Assembly (NCBI RefSeq): GCF_902167145.1
Contig: NC_050104.1
Coordinates: 104,419,849 to 104,483,848, forward strand
DNA length: 64,000 nucleotides
Direction: 5' to 3'
From: Zea mays
Taxonomy: Eukaryota > Streptophyta > Magnoliopsida > Poales > Poaceae
The translations under genes and the position numbers were made by a program. Under the pieces are notes generated by a model. That model did not search any database. It was not told the DNA's origin and was given only the letters and a program-made list of their open reading frames with translations. This document shows positions 12,054 through 21,746 of the stretch, in pieces. Numbering within the stretch: position 1 is the stretch's first letter; every line of letters begins with the position of its first letter.

Positions 12054-13046
12054 TCATAGGCACTCCCTTAATCCCATGCCGGATGCGTGCTTACTAAACA
12101 CACTGGGTGGAAGGCCTTTTGTGAGCGGATCCACAAGCATCTGATGGGTTCTTATATGCTCAACTTCAATGGTTTGATCTCGAATCTTCTCCTTAACAAT
12201 ATAACACTTAATGTCAATATATTTGGCAGCGTCACTTGACTTATTGTTATGGGAGAAAAAAACCGTTGGCTCATTATCGCAATAAATTATTAGTGGTCGC
12301 TCTATGCTATCAACCACTCTTAATACATGTACGAATTTCTTCATCCATATCGCCTGTCTAGTTGCCTCATACGTAGCTACAAACTCAACGTGCATTGTCG
12401 ATGATGCTCTCGCTGTCCGTTTGCAACTCTTCCAATAAACAGCTCCCCCAAAGAGTGTAAATATATACCTTGTAGTGGACTTCAATGTATCTCTATACCC
12501 TCCCCGATCAGCATCTGCATAGACAACTAATTGTAGGGGACTAGATCTTCTGTATGTAAGCAAGAGACCTTTAGTACCTTGCAGGTGCCTTAGAGCCTTA
12601 TTGACTACTTTCCAGTGATCTATGCCTACGCCTGGATTCTTCTGATAGCGTCTAAGCATACCGATGGTAAATGCTAAGTAAGGGCGAGTACATACTTGAG
12701 CATACATAATGCTTCTGATAGCTAAAGCATATGGTACTGACTTCATCTTGTTTTTCTCATACTGATTCTTGGGACACTAATATTCCCCGAACTTATCACC
12801 CTTGACTATAGGACCAGACGAGGCATTACACTTACACATATTGTACCTCTTTAGTACGTACTCTATGTATGACTTTTGTGAGAGTCCTAATAATCCCTTT
12901 TGTCTGTCTCTGTGAATTTCTATTCCTAGAACATAAGAGGCTTCTCCCATGTCTTTCATATCAAAATTCAAGGAAAGAAACCTTTTTGTTTCCGCCAGTA
13001 GATCCTTATCACTACTAGCTAAAAGTATGTCGTCGACATACATAAC
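12054..13046 (-). pseudogene. pol: copia pol: end of reverse transcriptase and RNase H
   Basis: Minus-strand coding remains of a Ty1/copia Pol C-terminus. Starting at the RT catalytic box (YVDDILLASSDK, near 13040) it continues through GEASYVLGIEIHRDR, then LAFTIGMLRRYQ and the RNase H landmarks YADADRGGYRD, IYCDNEP and VEHIRTHQMLVDPLTKGLP, ending at a natural-looking stop at 12054. The frame is broken between the two open pieces (about 12747-12777). Codons just upstream of YVDD are separated from it by the solo LTR at 13047-14315. It is dead as a gene. Confidence 0.87.
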
Positions 13047-14315
13047 TGAGAGCACCTAGAGGGGGGTGAATAGGTGATCCTGCGAAATTCAACACTAAAT
13101 AGCCAACACTTGATTATGAAATGTTAGTGCAATTAAAACCAAGTTGCTAAGGTGTGAACTTCAGAAGAAAACCAATCACAAAGAAGATGGACACATGACA
13201 CAGTGATTTATCCTGTGGTTCGGCCAGTGCCTACTTCCACGTTATGGTGACCTCCTTTGGTCAAGGATTGCACTCAATCCCTCTCAAGTGATCCAATGAT
13301 CAACTTTGAGTACCATGGTTATCTTCTTCAGTAGTCTTTTCCCGTTTGCGAGTAATCTCCACAAGTTGGAGCCTCTCGCCCTTACAATGATGGTCACACA
13401 AGAAGCACAAAAGTAAGGGAGGGAAAGCAACACACGCAAGACTCAATCAGCAGCACACACACGCACACAAGCCAAGACTTGAGCTCAAAACACAGCGCAG
13501 GGATTTCACAACTCAAATGGAGCTCAAATCACTAACGCAACGATCCAAATGCATGGAGGCAGAGTATAGGAGTCTTAAGATGCTTAGAGAATGCTTGGTG
13601 TTGTTCTCCAGATGCCTAGGGGTCCCTTTTATAGCCCCAAGGCAGCTAGGAGCCGTTGGAGATCAACTTGGAAGGCAAATCTTGCCTTCTGTCGAGTGGT
13701 GCACTGGACAGTCCGGTGCACCATCGGACATGAACAGTAAGCGTCCGGTGCCCGATCTCCTTCCTAATCGGGCGCAGTCGACCATTGAGCCTTGGGTCCG
13801 GCTGGCGCACCGGACAGTCCGGTGCCCACCGGACAGTCCGGTGTGCCCAACCGACCGTTGGCGCGGGCCACGCGTCGCCCGCTGATTGCGCAGCTGACCG
13901 TTGGCCGCGAGCGCCGATGGTTCACCGGACAGTCTGGTGCACCACCGGACAGTCCAGTGATTTTTAGCCGCAGCACCTTTTTCTTTTCCCGAGGGTGGCC
14001 AGTTCGCCGCCGGGCTAGCCGGGCACCAGACACTATCCGGTGCACCACCGGACAGTCCGGTGCACCACAGGCTGGTGCTATTTTGGCTAAACTTAGCCAT
14101 ATCTTCTTTAAACCTTTTCCTGTTTTCTTGGTTATGTCTCTAGCACTTAGATAAACACATTAGTATCCAAAAACAATTTATTAAGTCCAGAAACATACCA
14201 TGTTCCTTGATGTGCACTTCTCACTTATTTAGCACATATGAGTTTAAAACAATGTGTTGGGCATCTAATCACCAAAACAATCGTAGAGATGGCTCAAGGG
14301 CATATTTCCCTTTTA
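13047..14315 (-). repeat. Solo LTR, Sirevirus (copia) type
   Basis: Left end TGAGAGCACC at 13047, just after ATAAC; right end at 14315, followed by AGAAC, a target-site duplication with one mismatch. In element orientation the LTR should end in ...CTCTCA and start TGAAAGGG; here the first bases read TTAAAAGGG, a single-base decay of TG. A TATAAAA box lies at 13627-13633 on the minus strand. Upstream of it (13700-14070) is a cluster of palindromes of the form CACCGGACAGTCCGGTG. The surrounding copia RT reading resumes on both sides, confirming the boundaries. Overlapping open frames on both strands here come from the palindromes and are not genes. Confidence 0.85.
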
Positions 14316-14850
14316 AGAACAAGATATACTTTCCTTTGTTAAATTTTTCAAAAAATACAGTTTTCTTCCTTGTTTTCCTCGAAACCAAACTTCCTAATAG
14401 TCTGATCAAACTTGATATACCACTGTCTGGAGGCTTGTTTTAATCCATAAATGGACCTCCTTAAGTGACATTCCATGTGTTCTTTACCGCTCACGACAAA
14501 ACCCTTTGGCTGTGCCATGAACACGTTTTCCACTAACTCTCCATTTAGGAATGTTGTATTTACATCCATCTGATGGAGATCTAGATCAAAATGAGCCAGT
14601 AGTGCCATAGTAATCCTGAATGAATCTTTTGTTGAGACAGGTGAGAAGGTTTCATGGTAGTCAATGCCTTCTCTCTGTGTGAAGCCTTTGGCCACAAGTC
14701 TAGCCTTATATCTTTTCTACATTCCCTTTGGAGTCACGCTTGGTCTTGTAGACCCATTTACAACCTATTGTTTTGGCTCCTTGGGGAATGACCTATAAGT
14801 CCCAAACTTTGTTCATTCCTATGGATTCTAATTCATCTTCCATGGCTGAT
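14316..14850 (-). pseudogene. pol: copia pol: central reverse transcriptase
   Basis: Minus-strand copia RT between two solo LTRs. It contains the conserved order VYKTKRDS, MAKGFTQREGIDYHETFSPV, QMDVNTTFLNGEL and IYGLKQASRQWY, all typical of Ty1/copia RT. Just upstream a TAG interrupts the stretch VWDL-VIPQGAKTIGCKWVYK near 14790. The N-terminal side continues at 16197 after the LTR at 14851-16196, and the C-terminal side continues at 13046. Confidence 0.88.
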
Positions 14851-16196
14851 TGAAAGTCGCCTAGAGGGGGGTGAATAGGCGAAACCTGAAAATTATAAAC
14901 TTTGAACACACACTATGTTCGGGGTTAGTGTTAGAAATAATTCGGAGTGCGGAAGATAGTTCTCCTTGCTAGGAGTTGCTCAATCAATGCGGATAACTTT
15001 GGGAGCCAACTCAAATCAATATGAGCAAGGGAACTTTTAAAGAGAGGAGAGGGGATAAACATATCGAATGGAGATCAACACAAATGAACACGGCGATTTG
15101 TTTACCGAGGTTCGGTTCCAAAGAACCTAGTCCCCGTTGAGGAGGCCACAAAGGCCGGGTCTATTACAACCCTTTCCCTTTATCAATCAGACACTGAGAC
15201 CGATCGAGTGATTTTTCTCAGTCTCACGGGTCACTAAGAGCCTACAAGGATCACCACACAATTAGGTGTCTCTTGCAAGCTTTACAAAACACTTAGAGAG
15301 TTTAGAGAGATGGAGAAAGCACGATTAAGAGCCAAGCAACAAGAGCAATATGAAAGAAACACAAAATCACACTCTCTCAAGTCACTAATCACTAATGATC
15401 ACTGGTCGCAATTATGGAACTTGGAGATATATGAAAGCTTGAATGTGTCTTTGGTTGAAGTGAACGCTCCTGTATTGAATGAGAGTGAATGAGAGGCTTG
15501 GATGTAGTGAATGGAGGTGGTTGGAGTTGTATTTATAGCCTCAACCACTTCCTAGCCGTTGCTCCTTTTCTGCCGACCGTGGACAGTCCACGCCCTTGGT
15601 CCGGACGGTCCGCGCCCCTGGTCCGGACGGTTCGCGCCTGCACATCAACGGCTGAAATCACAACGGTCAGTAGTAACGGCTATATCAACGGCTATAGTGC
15701 ATTTAATGCGTTGCCAGATGTCAGATAAAGCAGTCGCGGACGGTCCGGCCGTGCACCCCGGACGGTCCGCGAGGATGCTAAAAATGAATTTTTCCGAACC
15801 CGCCGCCTTCAGGTTTTTCTGGTTTTACAACGACCGGACGGTCCGCGCCTGAGACCGGATGGTCTGCGCTTGGTCTCGGATGGTGCTTGCTTCTCCATGG
15901 GACAGTCCGTAGTGTTCACTTGTGTTTTTGCAGTGTTCCTGTCCGAGGCTCACCCTGGTGTCGCGGATGATCTGCCGCAAAGGCCGGGACGGTCCGCGCA
16001 TAGGTGTTTTTTCCAAAAAGCTTCTCCTATCCAGAATAATCTATGGTATTCCGGACAGTCGACTTAGAATAGTTGTAGATGAACTTATGCACCTGAGAAA
16101 TAATCAACTAGTCAAACTGGTTAGTTCACATGGTTTGTGATGGACGTCAAACACCAAAATCGATTATAGGAAATGATTAAGCCCATTTCCCTTTCA
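14851..16196 (-). repeat. Solo LTR, Sirevirus (Opie-like)
   Basis: TGAAAGTCGCCTAGAGG on the left and ...CCCATTTCCCTTTCA on the right; in element orientation it starts TGAAAGGGAAATGG and ends GGCGACTTTCA. Flanks are CTGAT (14846-14850) and CCGAT (16197-16201), a target-site duplication with one change. It resembles the LTR at 60474-61703 in the opposite orientation, including the U3 array of GGACGGTCCGCG-type motifs (15590-15860), a TATA box at 15530-15537 and the U5 block with CCCGGTCTTTGTGACC in reverse. The copia RT reading frame joins across it. Confidence 0.9.
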
Positions 16197-16485
16197 CCGA
16201 TAACCATCTGGATGAATTTGCGCTTCTCATAGCTTCTTCATATGTAGTGGGATCACCTTCTGCATCAATGTCCTGACTCATATAAATCTCATCACTTCCT
16301 GTGTTTTCTGTTGCATAGACTTCATAGCCATCAAGGATCACAGATCTTCTGGGCCTTTGCGACCACCTAAGACTTGGTTCTGGTTTGTTCTGGGGCTCCT
16401 GCAATGGTGCATCACTTGGCGCAACATAACCACTGTCATTTGAACTCTCTTGTGCAACTGGCTCAGGGCCAAGTTGTGCAGAAGG
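16197..16485 (-). pseudogene. pol: copia pol: linker and start of reverse transcriptase
   Basis: Minus-strand fragment with the usual acidic linker between integrase and RT (rich in Pro, Glu, Ser) followed by RRSVILDGYEVY and DPTTYEEAMRSANSSRW, the normal beginning of copia RT. It stops abruptly at about 16485, where plus-strand Ty3 gag begins, so integrase and everything upstream are missing. Confidence 0.8.
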
Positions 16486-17770
16486 TGATGAAGCTATCCT
16501 TAAAGTGGCAAGAAACCAAAAGAGGAAGGCTATAAGCCCAAAACCACAAGATGAGGAGCTTGATCAAGAGATCAACAACCTCGAAGCAATCCACCAGTAG
16601 TTGAAGAAGCGTATGGAGAAGGTGTTTTGTCTTTCTGAACTCCAGAAAAATATTTACGAAGCAACTGAAGAAATGTGAAACATTGAAGCGCAAGACCAGA
16701 ACACCAATAGGGACCAGAATTACGAGGGCCTCAACCATGACAATCTTCGTCCTGAACAAGTCAACTTCCAAGACTTCCTCTACAACGAAGCTTCCCCACT
16801 AACACTAAAGTTGCAGGCAACACCCTGGCCACCGCTATACAGACCCCCACTCTGTTAATGTATGATGCCCTATCTGATACAAAACAATTCCTTATGAGTT
16901 ATGAAGCTACCATATCTTCATATGGTGGTAACTTAGTTGTCATGGCAAAGTCCTTCGTCATGGCAGTCAGGAATGTGGCCCAAACCTGGTACTCATCGCT
17001 TCAACCAAGAACCATTACTTTGTGGCAGGAGTTGAAGGAAATGCTCCTCACCAGCTTCCAAGGCTTCCAGTCAAAGCCAGTCACTGCACAAACTATGTTT
17101 TAGTGTACCCAGGATCCAAACAAATACCTTCGATTGTTCGTCCGAAGATTCCTTTGCCTTCGAGCTCAAGCACCAGCAGTCCAAGATGATATTGTCATCG
17201 AAGCCATGATCAAGGGGCTTCGGCCAGGACCGAGAACCCAATACTTTGTAAGAAAGCCTCCACATTCTCTTAAGAAATTGCTGCAGAAGATGGACAAATA
17301 CATAAGGGATGACAATGATTTCCGCTACAGAAGGGAGGAGTTACATAGATACACCGAAGCTGCCAGTGGCTTTGGGGGAAGGTTCCACCCTAGGCATGTT
17401 CGAAGCATTCACAACCCGATGCAGGGTGAAGAAGATGACCTAGTCTAAGTGTTAGTCGGGCTAGCAGCAAGCAAGCTCTCAACAATAAGCAAGCTCTCAG
17501 CAGCAACCTTTGCATAACACATTTTGTCCACCTGCTCCAAGAGGCGAAAGGGGAGGCCGAAGTTTCGGTGGCAGGTTCAATGCACCTCCATGGAAGCCAT
17601 CATTCTTGTTTTGTTGTGAAGACAAAGGACACACTACAAGAGCATGCCATCATACAATCAACAAGCAGCTACTCAATCCTTCGAGTCGAAGCAGGTGTTC
17701 AGTAGATCTTCGTACTGTTCGCCTTATGTACCACATTATGTCCAGCCTCAGTTATAGGAGCCAAGGCTAA
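16486..17770 (+). pseudogene. gag: Ty3 gag remnant (Tat/Huck-like)
   Basis: Plus-strand Gag remains with several stops. A charged coiled-coil-like N-terminus (16486-16800) leads to a retrotransposon Gag core at 16858-17440 with YGGNLVVMAKSFVMAV, TWYSSLQPRTITLW and LRPGPRTQYFVRKPP. A C-terminal zinc-finger-like stretch lies at 17610-17660 (CCEDKGHTTRACHH). In-frame or shifting stops occur near 16603, 17101 and 17446. The protein character resembles the gag of Huck-like Tat elements; the family name is an inference. Its 5' LTR is not present and pol is absent downstream. Confidence 0.7.
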
Positions 17771-18399
17771 GTTTACCTTCGTCCTAGGACCACCTCCCTA
17801 TGACCAAGTTCCTGCTGGCTACCTAAAGTTATTGGTGCAAGATTTGCAACAAAGGGAAATAAATGAGGGATCTGAAACTCATACTGTCAACAGTATGGTC
17901 CCAAAGACGAAGCATATATACCTAAGTAACGGTGAAAAAGCTCCAAAGTCGTTTCTAAGGGAATGTAGAGCTACAATTCATTCACCTAAGTAATAGTGAA
18001 AAAGCTCAGAAGACGTTCCGAAGGGAATACGGAGTTACGATTCATTCACCTAAGTAACAGTGAAAAAGTTTTGAAGATGTTTCTAAGGGAATGCAGAGCT
18101 GAGATTCAATCACCTAATCAATGGTGGCATAGATCTAGTTGACTTCGAAGCTATTGCTACAAAGAAGCGTTTCTTAGTAATGTGTGAAAAGAAGGGAAGG
18201 GGTTTTTTGCTTTCGGCTCAAAAACGCGTGTTAAATAAACTTTCACACATCATAAAATAAAGTGGATTGGCAAAAATGAAGCAAGAAGTACGAATATATT
18301 ACAAGTCACTTGAAATGTTTTGAGTGTTCGAATACTTCGTACCAACAAAATATTACAACAAAGGATCATTGTTCTTTTATATCATTCTATCAATTTTCT
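17771..18399. other. Remnant spacer of the Huck-like element, with 64 bp tandem repeats
   Basis: After gag the sequence has short coding-like pieces to about 17920, then the tandem repeat at 17921-18112, then AT-rich DNA without a convincing ORF. The pol genes expected here are missing, so a large internal deletion is likely. Confidence 0.5.
17921..18112. repeat. Tandem repeat, 3 x 64 bp
   Basis: Three consecutive units start with CCTAAGTAA at 17921, 17985 and 18049; a truncated fourth start (CCTAATCAATGG) is at 18113. The period is exactly 64. Each unit contains GTGAAAAAG and a TTC(T/C)(A/G)AGGGAA block. It may be a satellite-like array in the 3' region of a Tat-type element. Confidence 0.85.
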
Positions 18400-18600
18400 T
18401 TATGGCCCTACATCACTTCATCATAGATTTGTTCACAAATTTTGAGAACAACATCATTTGTGGCCTTCTTTGTAGCCCTGGCAGCTCCCGCTTTGGCTTC
18501 CATAACAACATCCTTAGCTTTAGCTTCAGTATGCTTCACTTCAATAATTAGCTGTGAAGTAGAGACTTCTCAGCAAAAGTTAGAAAATAATTGACGAAGC
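18400..18600 (-). pseudogene. Antisense ORF tail of the Huck-like element
   Basis: The minus strand, opposite to the gag in this element, reads an Ala/Lys-rich segment (AKAKDVVMEAKAGAARATKK, then VLKICEQIYDEVM) ending at a TAG near 18405. Tat-type Ty3 elements of grasses often carry a reading frame antisense to gag-pol in the 3' region, so this fits the C-terminal exon of such a frame. Upstream it is cut by the solo LTR at 18638. Coding-like codons resume at 52795-52850 on the same strand. Function unknown. Confidence 0.45.
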
Positions 18601-18637
18601 ATAAACACAATAAAAATCTAGCAGAAGCGAAAAAGGG

Positions 18638-18803
18638 TGTCACACCCAGTTTTGGAAGGTAAACCGAATGCGAACCATGTACGTGCTAGGATCAGAACTC
18701 ACGTACATAGCGATTACATAATTGGACATCATCACACAATGCTTGAATTAAATAGCGGAAAGGTACTTGGTTACATCAAGATGTCTGAGACATCCACAGA
18801 GTC
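18638..18803 (-). repeat. Solo LTR alpha, left part
   Basis: Starts TGTCACACCC at 18638, preceded by AAGGG. The same opening 160 bases, with small differences, begin the solo LTR at 21747. It breaks off at GAGTC (18799-18803), where element A is inserted, and resumes at 49929 with the second GAGTC. The orientation (TGTAACACCC start on the minus strand) is inferred from the right part. Confidence 0.88.
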
Positions 18804-19888
18804 TGTCAGTGGGGAAATCCACCGGCCGGGTGGCGGAACGCACCCGCCCTAATCCTAAGATGAGGAGGGGGCCTAAGCGGTTGCCTGTTTGGTGAATTCG
18901 GGATGAACACACGGGGACACGAGGGATTATAGTGGTTCAGGCCGTCGGAGCGTAATACCCTACCTCCACTGTGTGTAAGTAGTATTGAGAGTGTGATTGA
19001 GTCTATCCCTTGTAACACAGTGTGCCTTCCCTTTTATAGTTTAAGGGAGGCACATACAAGGATACTGAGCCCCGACATGCGGGCCTAGGAGCATAATGGA
19101 AGAAATACATTATGTGGATAACTAATGCTGACAAAGTAATGCATGAGTAATCAGCGAGAGTCATGATGTCCGCAGTCCATGCTGCATTGATGGGTAGTTA
19201 CCGTATGAGTAATGGTGAGTTATTGCACGACCCACGTATCATGGACTGAGCACGCCGCCTGTCAGCGGAATGGATAGGCGCATGCCTTATCCGTAATGAA
19301 TGCGAAGGCGCACGTAGCCCAGAGGTGTTATGCCAGGTTTCGCCCGTTGGCTTATGCCACGCGCAGTATGCATGTGGCAGCATCGGGTCTCCGCCTAAGT
19401 GGGGAGCAGGAGTGTACGCGGATAGGTCTAGACATGTGTCGGCTCCGGACCCCTACCTGGGCCCTGATTAAGGCCCGGATGTGTTCTGTCCTGGAACCTT
19501 GGGACCCTTCTGTAGGCGGCGCGGACCCCCTACGGGGGGGGGGGGGGGTCCGGATCCCATTCCAGGGGTCCGGTCCGTACACATGGGGGTCCTGGACCAA
19601 ACTTGGAGGTCCAGACTGTATATCCAGGGGGCCGACACTTTCCCATGTGGGTCCGGACTTATTGTTGATGTCTTGGAGTATATCACTTTCTCTGGACACG
19701 TGGCGGCCCCGGATCCGCCTATGTGGTGGGGTCAGACGCTGTTGCTGGCCCGAAGTAGTCGCCCGAGGCTAGAGCGAGTCATGGCCTGGTCCCACATATA
19801 TCTCTTTTACCACGCGACTAAAGATAGCCGCGTGGGTACTGCGTCTTTATACAGTAGTAAGGGGTACCCTAGTTTTAGGGTACCGACA
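18804..19888 (-). repeat. 3' LTR of element A
   Basis: This 1085-base LTR is TGTCAGTGGGG...GGGTACCGACA on the plus strand and matches 48848-49928 along its length with scattered differences. In element orientation it starts TGTCGGTACCCT; a possible TATAAAG box lies near 19848. A run of 15 G (19534-19548) is only 7 G long in the other LTR (49579-49585). Confidence 0.93.
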
Positions 19889-19905
19889 GTGGCCCCCGGG
19901 CTCAC
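19889..19905 (-). other. Polypurine tract of element A
   Basis: Next to the 3' LTR the minus strand reads GAGCCCGGGGGCCAC. It is G-rich but with several C, so an imperfect tract; the position is right. Confidence 0.45.
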
Positions 19906-20152
19906 CTCAGGGGAGGATGCGAGCCTGCATGTGGGGCCAAAGCTTGTACTTTGCCTCAACATGGCCTGATTGATGATTGGCGCGCCGTTTCAGCGCGTCT
20001 GCTGACGCACCCACCGTCAATCCACCTTCGGTCACGCCAACTGCCATATCTGTCTCCGTGGCTGACTGACCCACGGGCCCCCACACCTGGTGGTTTCGCT
20101 GGACCACGCACGGGGCGCCTCGTTGCTGCTGCATTGGTTTAAAAATTTACCT

Positions 20153-20434
20153 TTTGTCTTCTGCAGCGACCCCAAGGAGGCGCACTACAGGCGCGCGCGA
20201 CGGTTTGCTCTTTCCACACTCGAAGTCCGGCACACAAACCATATGACTTGTGGACCCGGGCCCCCGTGTCATAGACTGGGTTTGTCTTCTGCAGCGACCC
20301 CAAGGAAGCGCACTACAGGCACATGCGGCGGTTCGCTCTACAGGCGCGTGTGGCGGTTCACTCTTTCCGCACCCGAAGTCCAGCACGCAAATCGTATGAC
20401 TTGTGGACCCGGGCCCCCCGTGTCACAGACTGGG
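20153..20434 (+). repeat. Tandem duplication upstream of the antisense ORF (128 + 154 bp)
   Basis: Two adjacent units begin with TTTGTCTTCTGCAGCGACCC at 20153 and 20281 and end with CAGACTGGG or TAGACTGGG. The second is 26 bases longer because a TACAGGCxCxTGxGGCGGTTC block is itself doubled. A third start, TTTGTCTTGG, follows at 20435. The array lies 200-490 bases upstream of the ATG at 20641, where a promoter or leader of the antisense gene would be expected. Confidence 0.85.
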
Positions 20435-20640
20435 TTTGTCTTGGTCCTTGGTGCGCATTGGGCGAGATTTCCTGCGGCGATTGAGGGGCACGCGGAAGGG
20501 TTTCCCTAACAAGGACTCAGGTTTCCTTGAAAAAGGATTCACCCCGCATGCAGCAGGTACCCTTTCGCATTCTCTCCGAATCGCTTGCGCCCTTTTGCCT
20601 TCGTTCTCCTCTGCTCTACACCTGCGCCGCCGCCCACGCC

Positions 20641-21746
20641 ATGGCTTCGCTTGGTCACCCTGACCGTTTCCAGTCTGAGGAAGCGCTTAACCTGGTGTGT
20701 GGCCTGCTCGGGTGGAGCGCGCCAGGGCTCGCCGGAAGAATCCATGCTGGCGCTGCCCCCACGGCGATCTCGCCGCCGGGGAGTTCGTGCTGCTCACCTT
20801 CTACATCTCCTGCGGGTTGGCACTACCGATCTCGCCCTTCTTTCTGCTGCTGCTGGAGGAGTTCGGGCTTCAGCTTCAGCACCTCACACCCCACTCCGTC
20901 CTCTAGGAAACCATCTTCGTCCACCTCTGCGAGATGTTCGTAGGTGTGGCCCCCTGCACTTCTCTCTTCCGCTACTTCTTCGTGCTAGTCAAGTCCGGGA
21001 AGAATAGTGACCACATTGGTGCCTACTACTTCCAGACGAGGCCGGATCCAGCCGTTGTCTACATCCCCACCTTCGGCGGAACGAGGTGGGAAAATTGGCG
21101 CAGCGACTGGGTGATTGCCAGCGCCGAGGCCAACGACCACCTCGTCCTACCGAGCGATGGGCCAGCGCTCGACCGCAAGCTGTGGAGGGCCAAGCCGTCC
21201 CTTTCGCCAGAGTTCCTGCCCGTATTGGACAGGATAAAGGGCTTGGCTACAGGCGGCCTGACGTCGATGCACGTGGTCGGCGACCTCCTGAAGCGCCGGA
21301 TCGCGTCGGTGCAGAGGAGACCGCGCCTGTGCTGCTAGTTCACCGGCCCGAACGACATCGGCAGGATCCAGTGCGGGACGGGCACCGATCTGTCCTAGGA
21401 CGAGCTGGCGGTCCTGGTGGGAGGGATTACTGGGGAAACTTTTGTCCCTGAGTCCCTGATCCTCCCCAAGAGCATCCCTGCGCTCTGCAACGACCCAGGG
21501 CTGAGGACGGCGATCTTGGCCATGCTGCCAACCCTCGACGAGAGCGGCATGGCGGTTCGCCAGACCGGCGGCTGGGACCCCCACTGCGGGATCTGGATCT
21601 CAGATGCACCGGCTGGAGGTCCCCAGCCCGCCGGTGTGGCTCCCAGCGCCCCCGCCGTGGCCCCCAGCCCCTTGGACAAGGGTAAAGGGGCTACAAGCAG
21701 CGCCTCCGTCCCAGGTGGCTCCGGGGGGTCGGAGGAGGAGAGGCGA
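20641..21746 (+). pseudogene. Antisense ORF of element A, part 1 (putative gypsy-type transposon protein domain)
   Basis: Starts at ATG 20641 (GCCATGGCT context) and reads MASLGHPDRFQSEEALNLVC. A frame change at about 20700-20750 leads to a second frame with GEFVLLTFYISCGLALPISP, FEL-type helices and WRSDWVIASAEANDHLVLP, then a Pro/Ala-rich stretch. It resembles the 'putative gypsy type transposon' family found in grass Ty3 elements (Pfam Transposase_28/PF04195; recalled, not searched). In-frame stops at 20904, 21336 and 21396. The frame runs into the solo LTR at 21747 and stays in register after 24544. Function unknown; despite the family name there is no demonstrated transposase activity that I know of. 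Confidence 0.7.

Larger units (their letters stand above)
10826..16485 (-). mobile_element. Ty1/copia retrotransposon, truncated and interrupted
   Basis: Minus-strand copia element represented by a partial 3' LTR (10826-11859), polypurine tract, and the RT/RNase H half of pol (12054-13046, 14316-14850 and 16197 to about 16485). Two solo LTRs interrupt the reverse transcriptase. The left LTR is interrupted by the Tekay/Del-type element. The 5' half (gag, protease, integrase, 5' LTR) is missing: at about 16485 the sequence changes abruptly to a plus-strand Ty3 gag with no visible target-site duplication. Confidence 0.82.

Noticed and set aside
13690..14075. CRISPR-like array
   Set aside because: Repeats are short palindromes with irregular spacing in a plant LTR; there is no constant repeat/spacer pattern and no cas genes.
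13663..14154. Several overlapping frames of 94-145 codons on both strands
   Set aside because: Caused by the palindromic GGACNGTCC repeats, which are open in both directions; the region is LTR U3.
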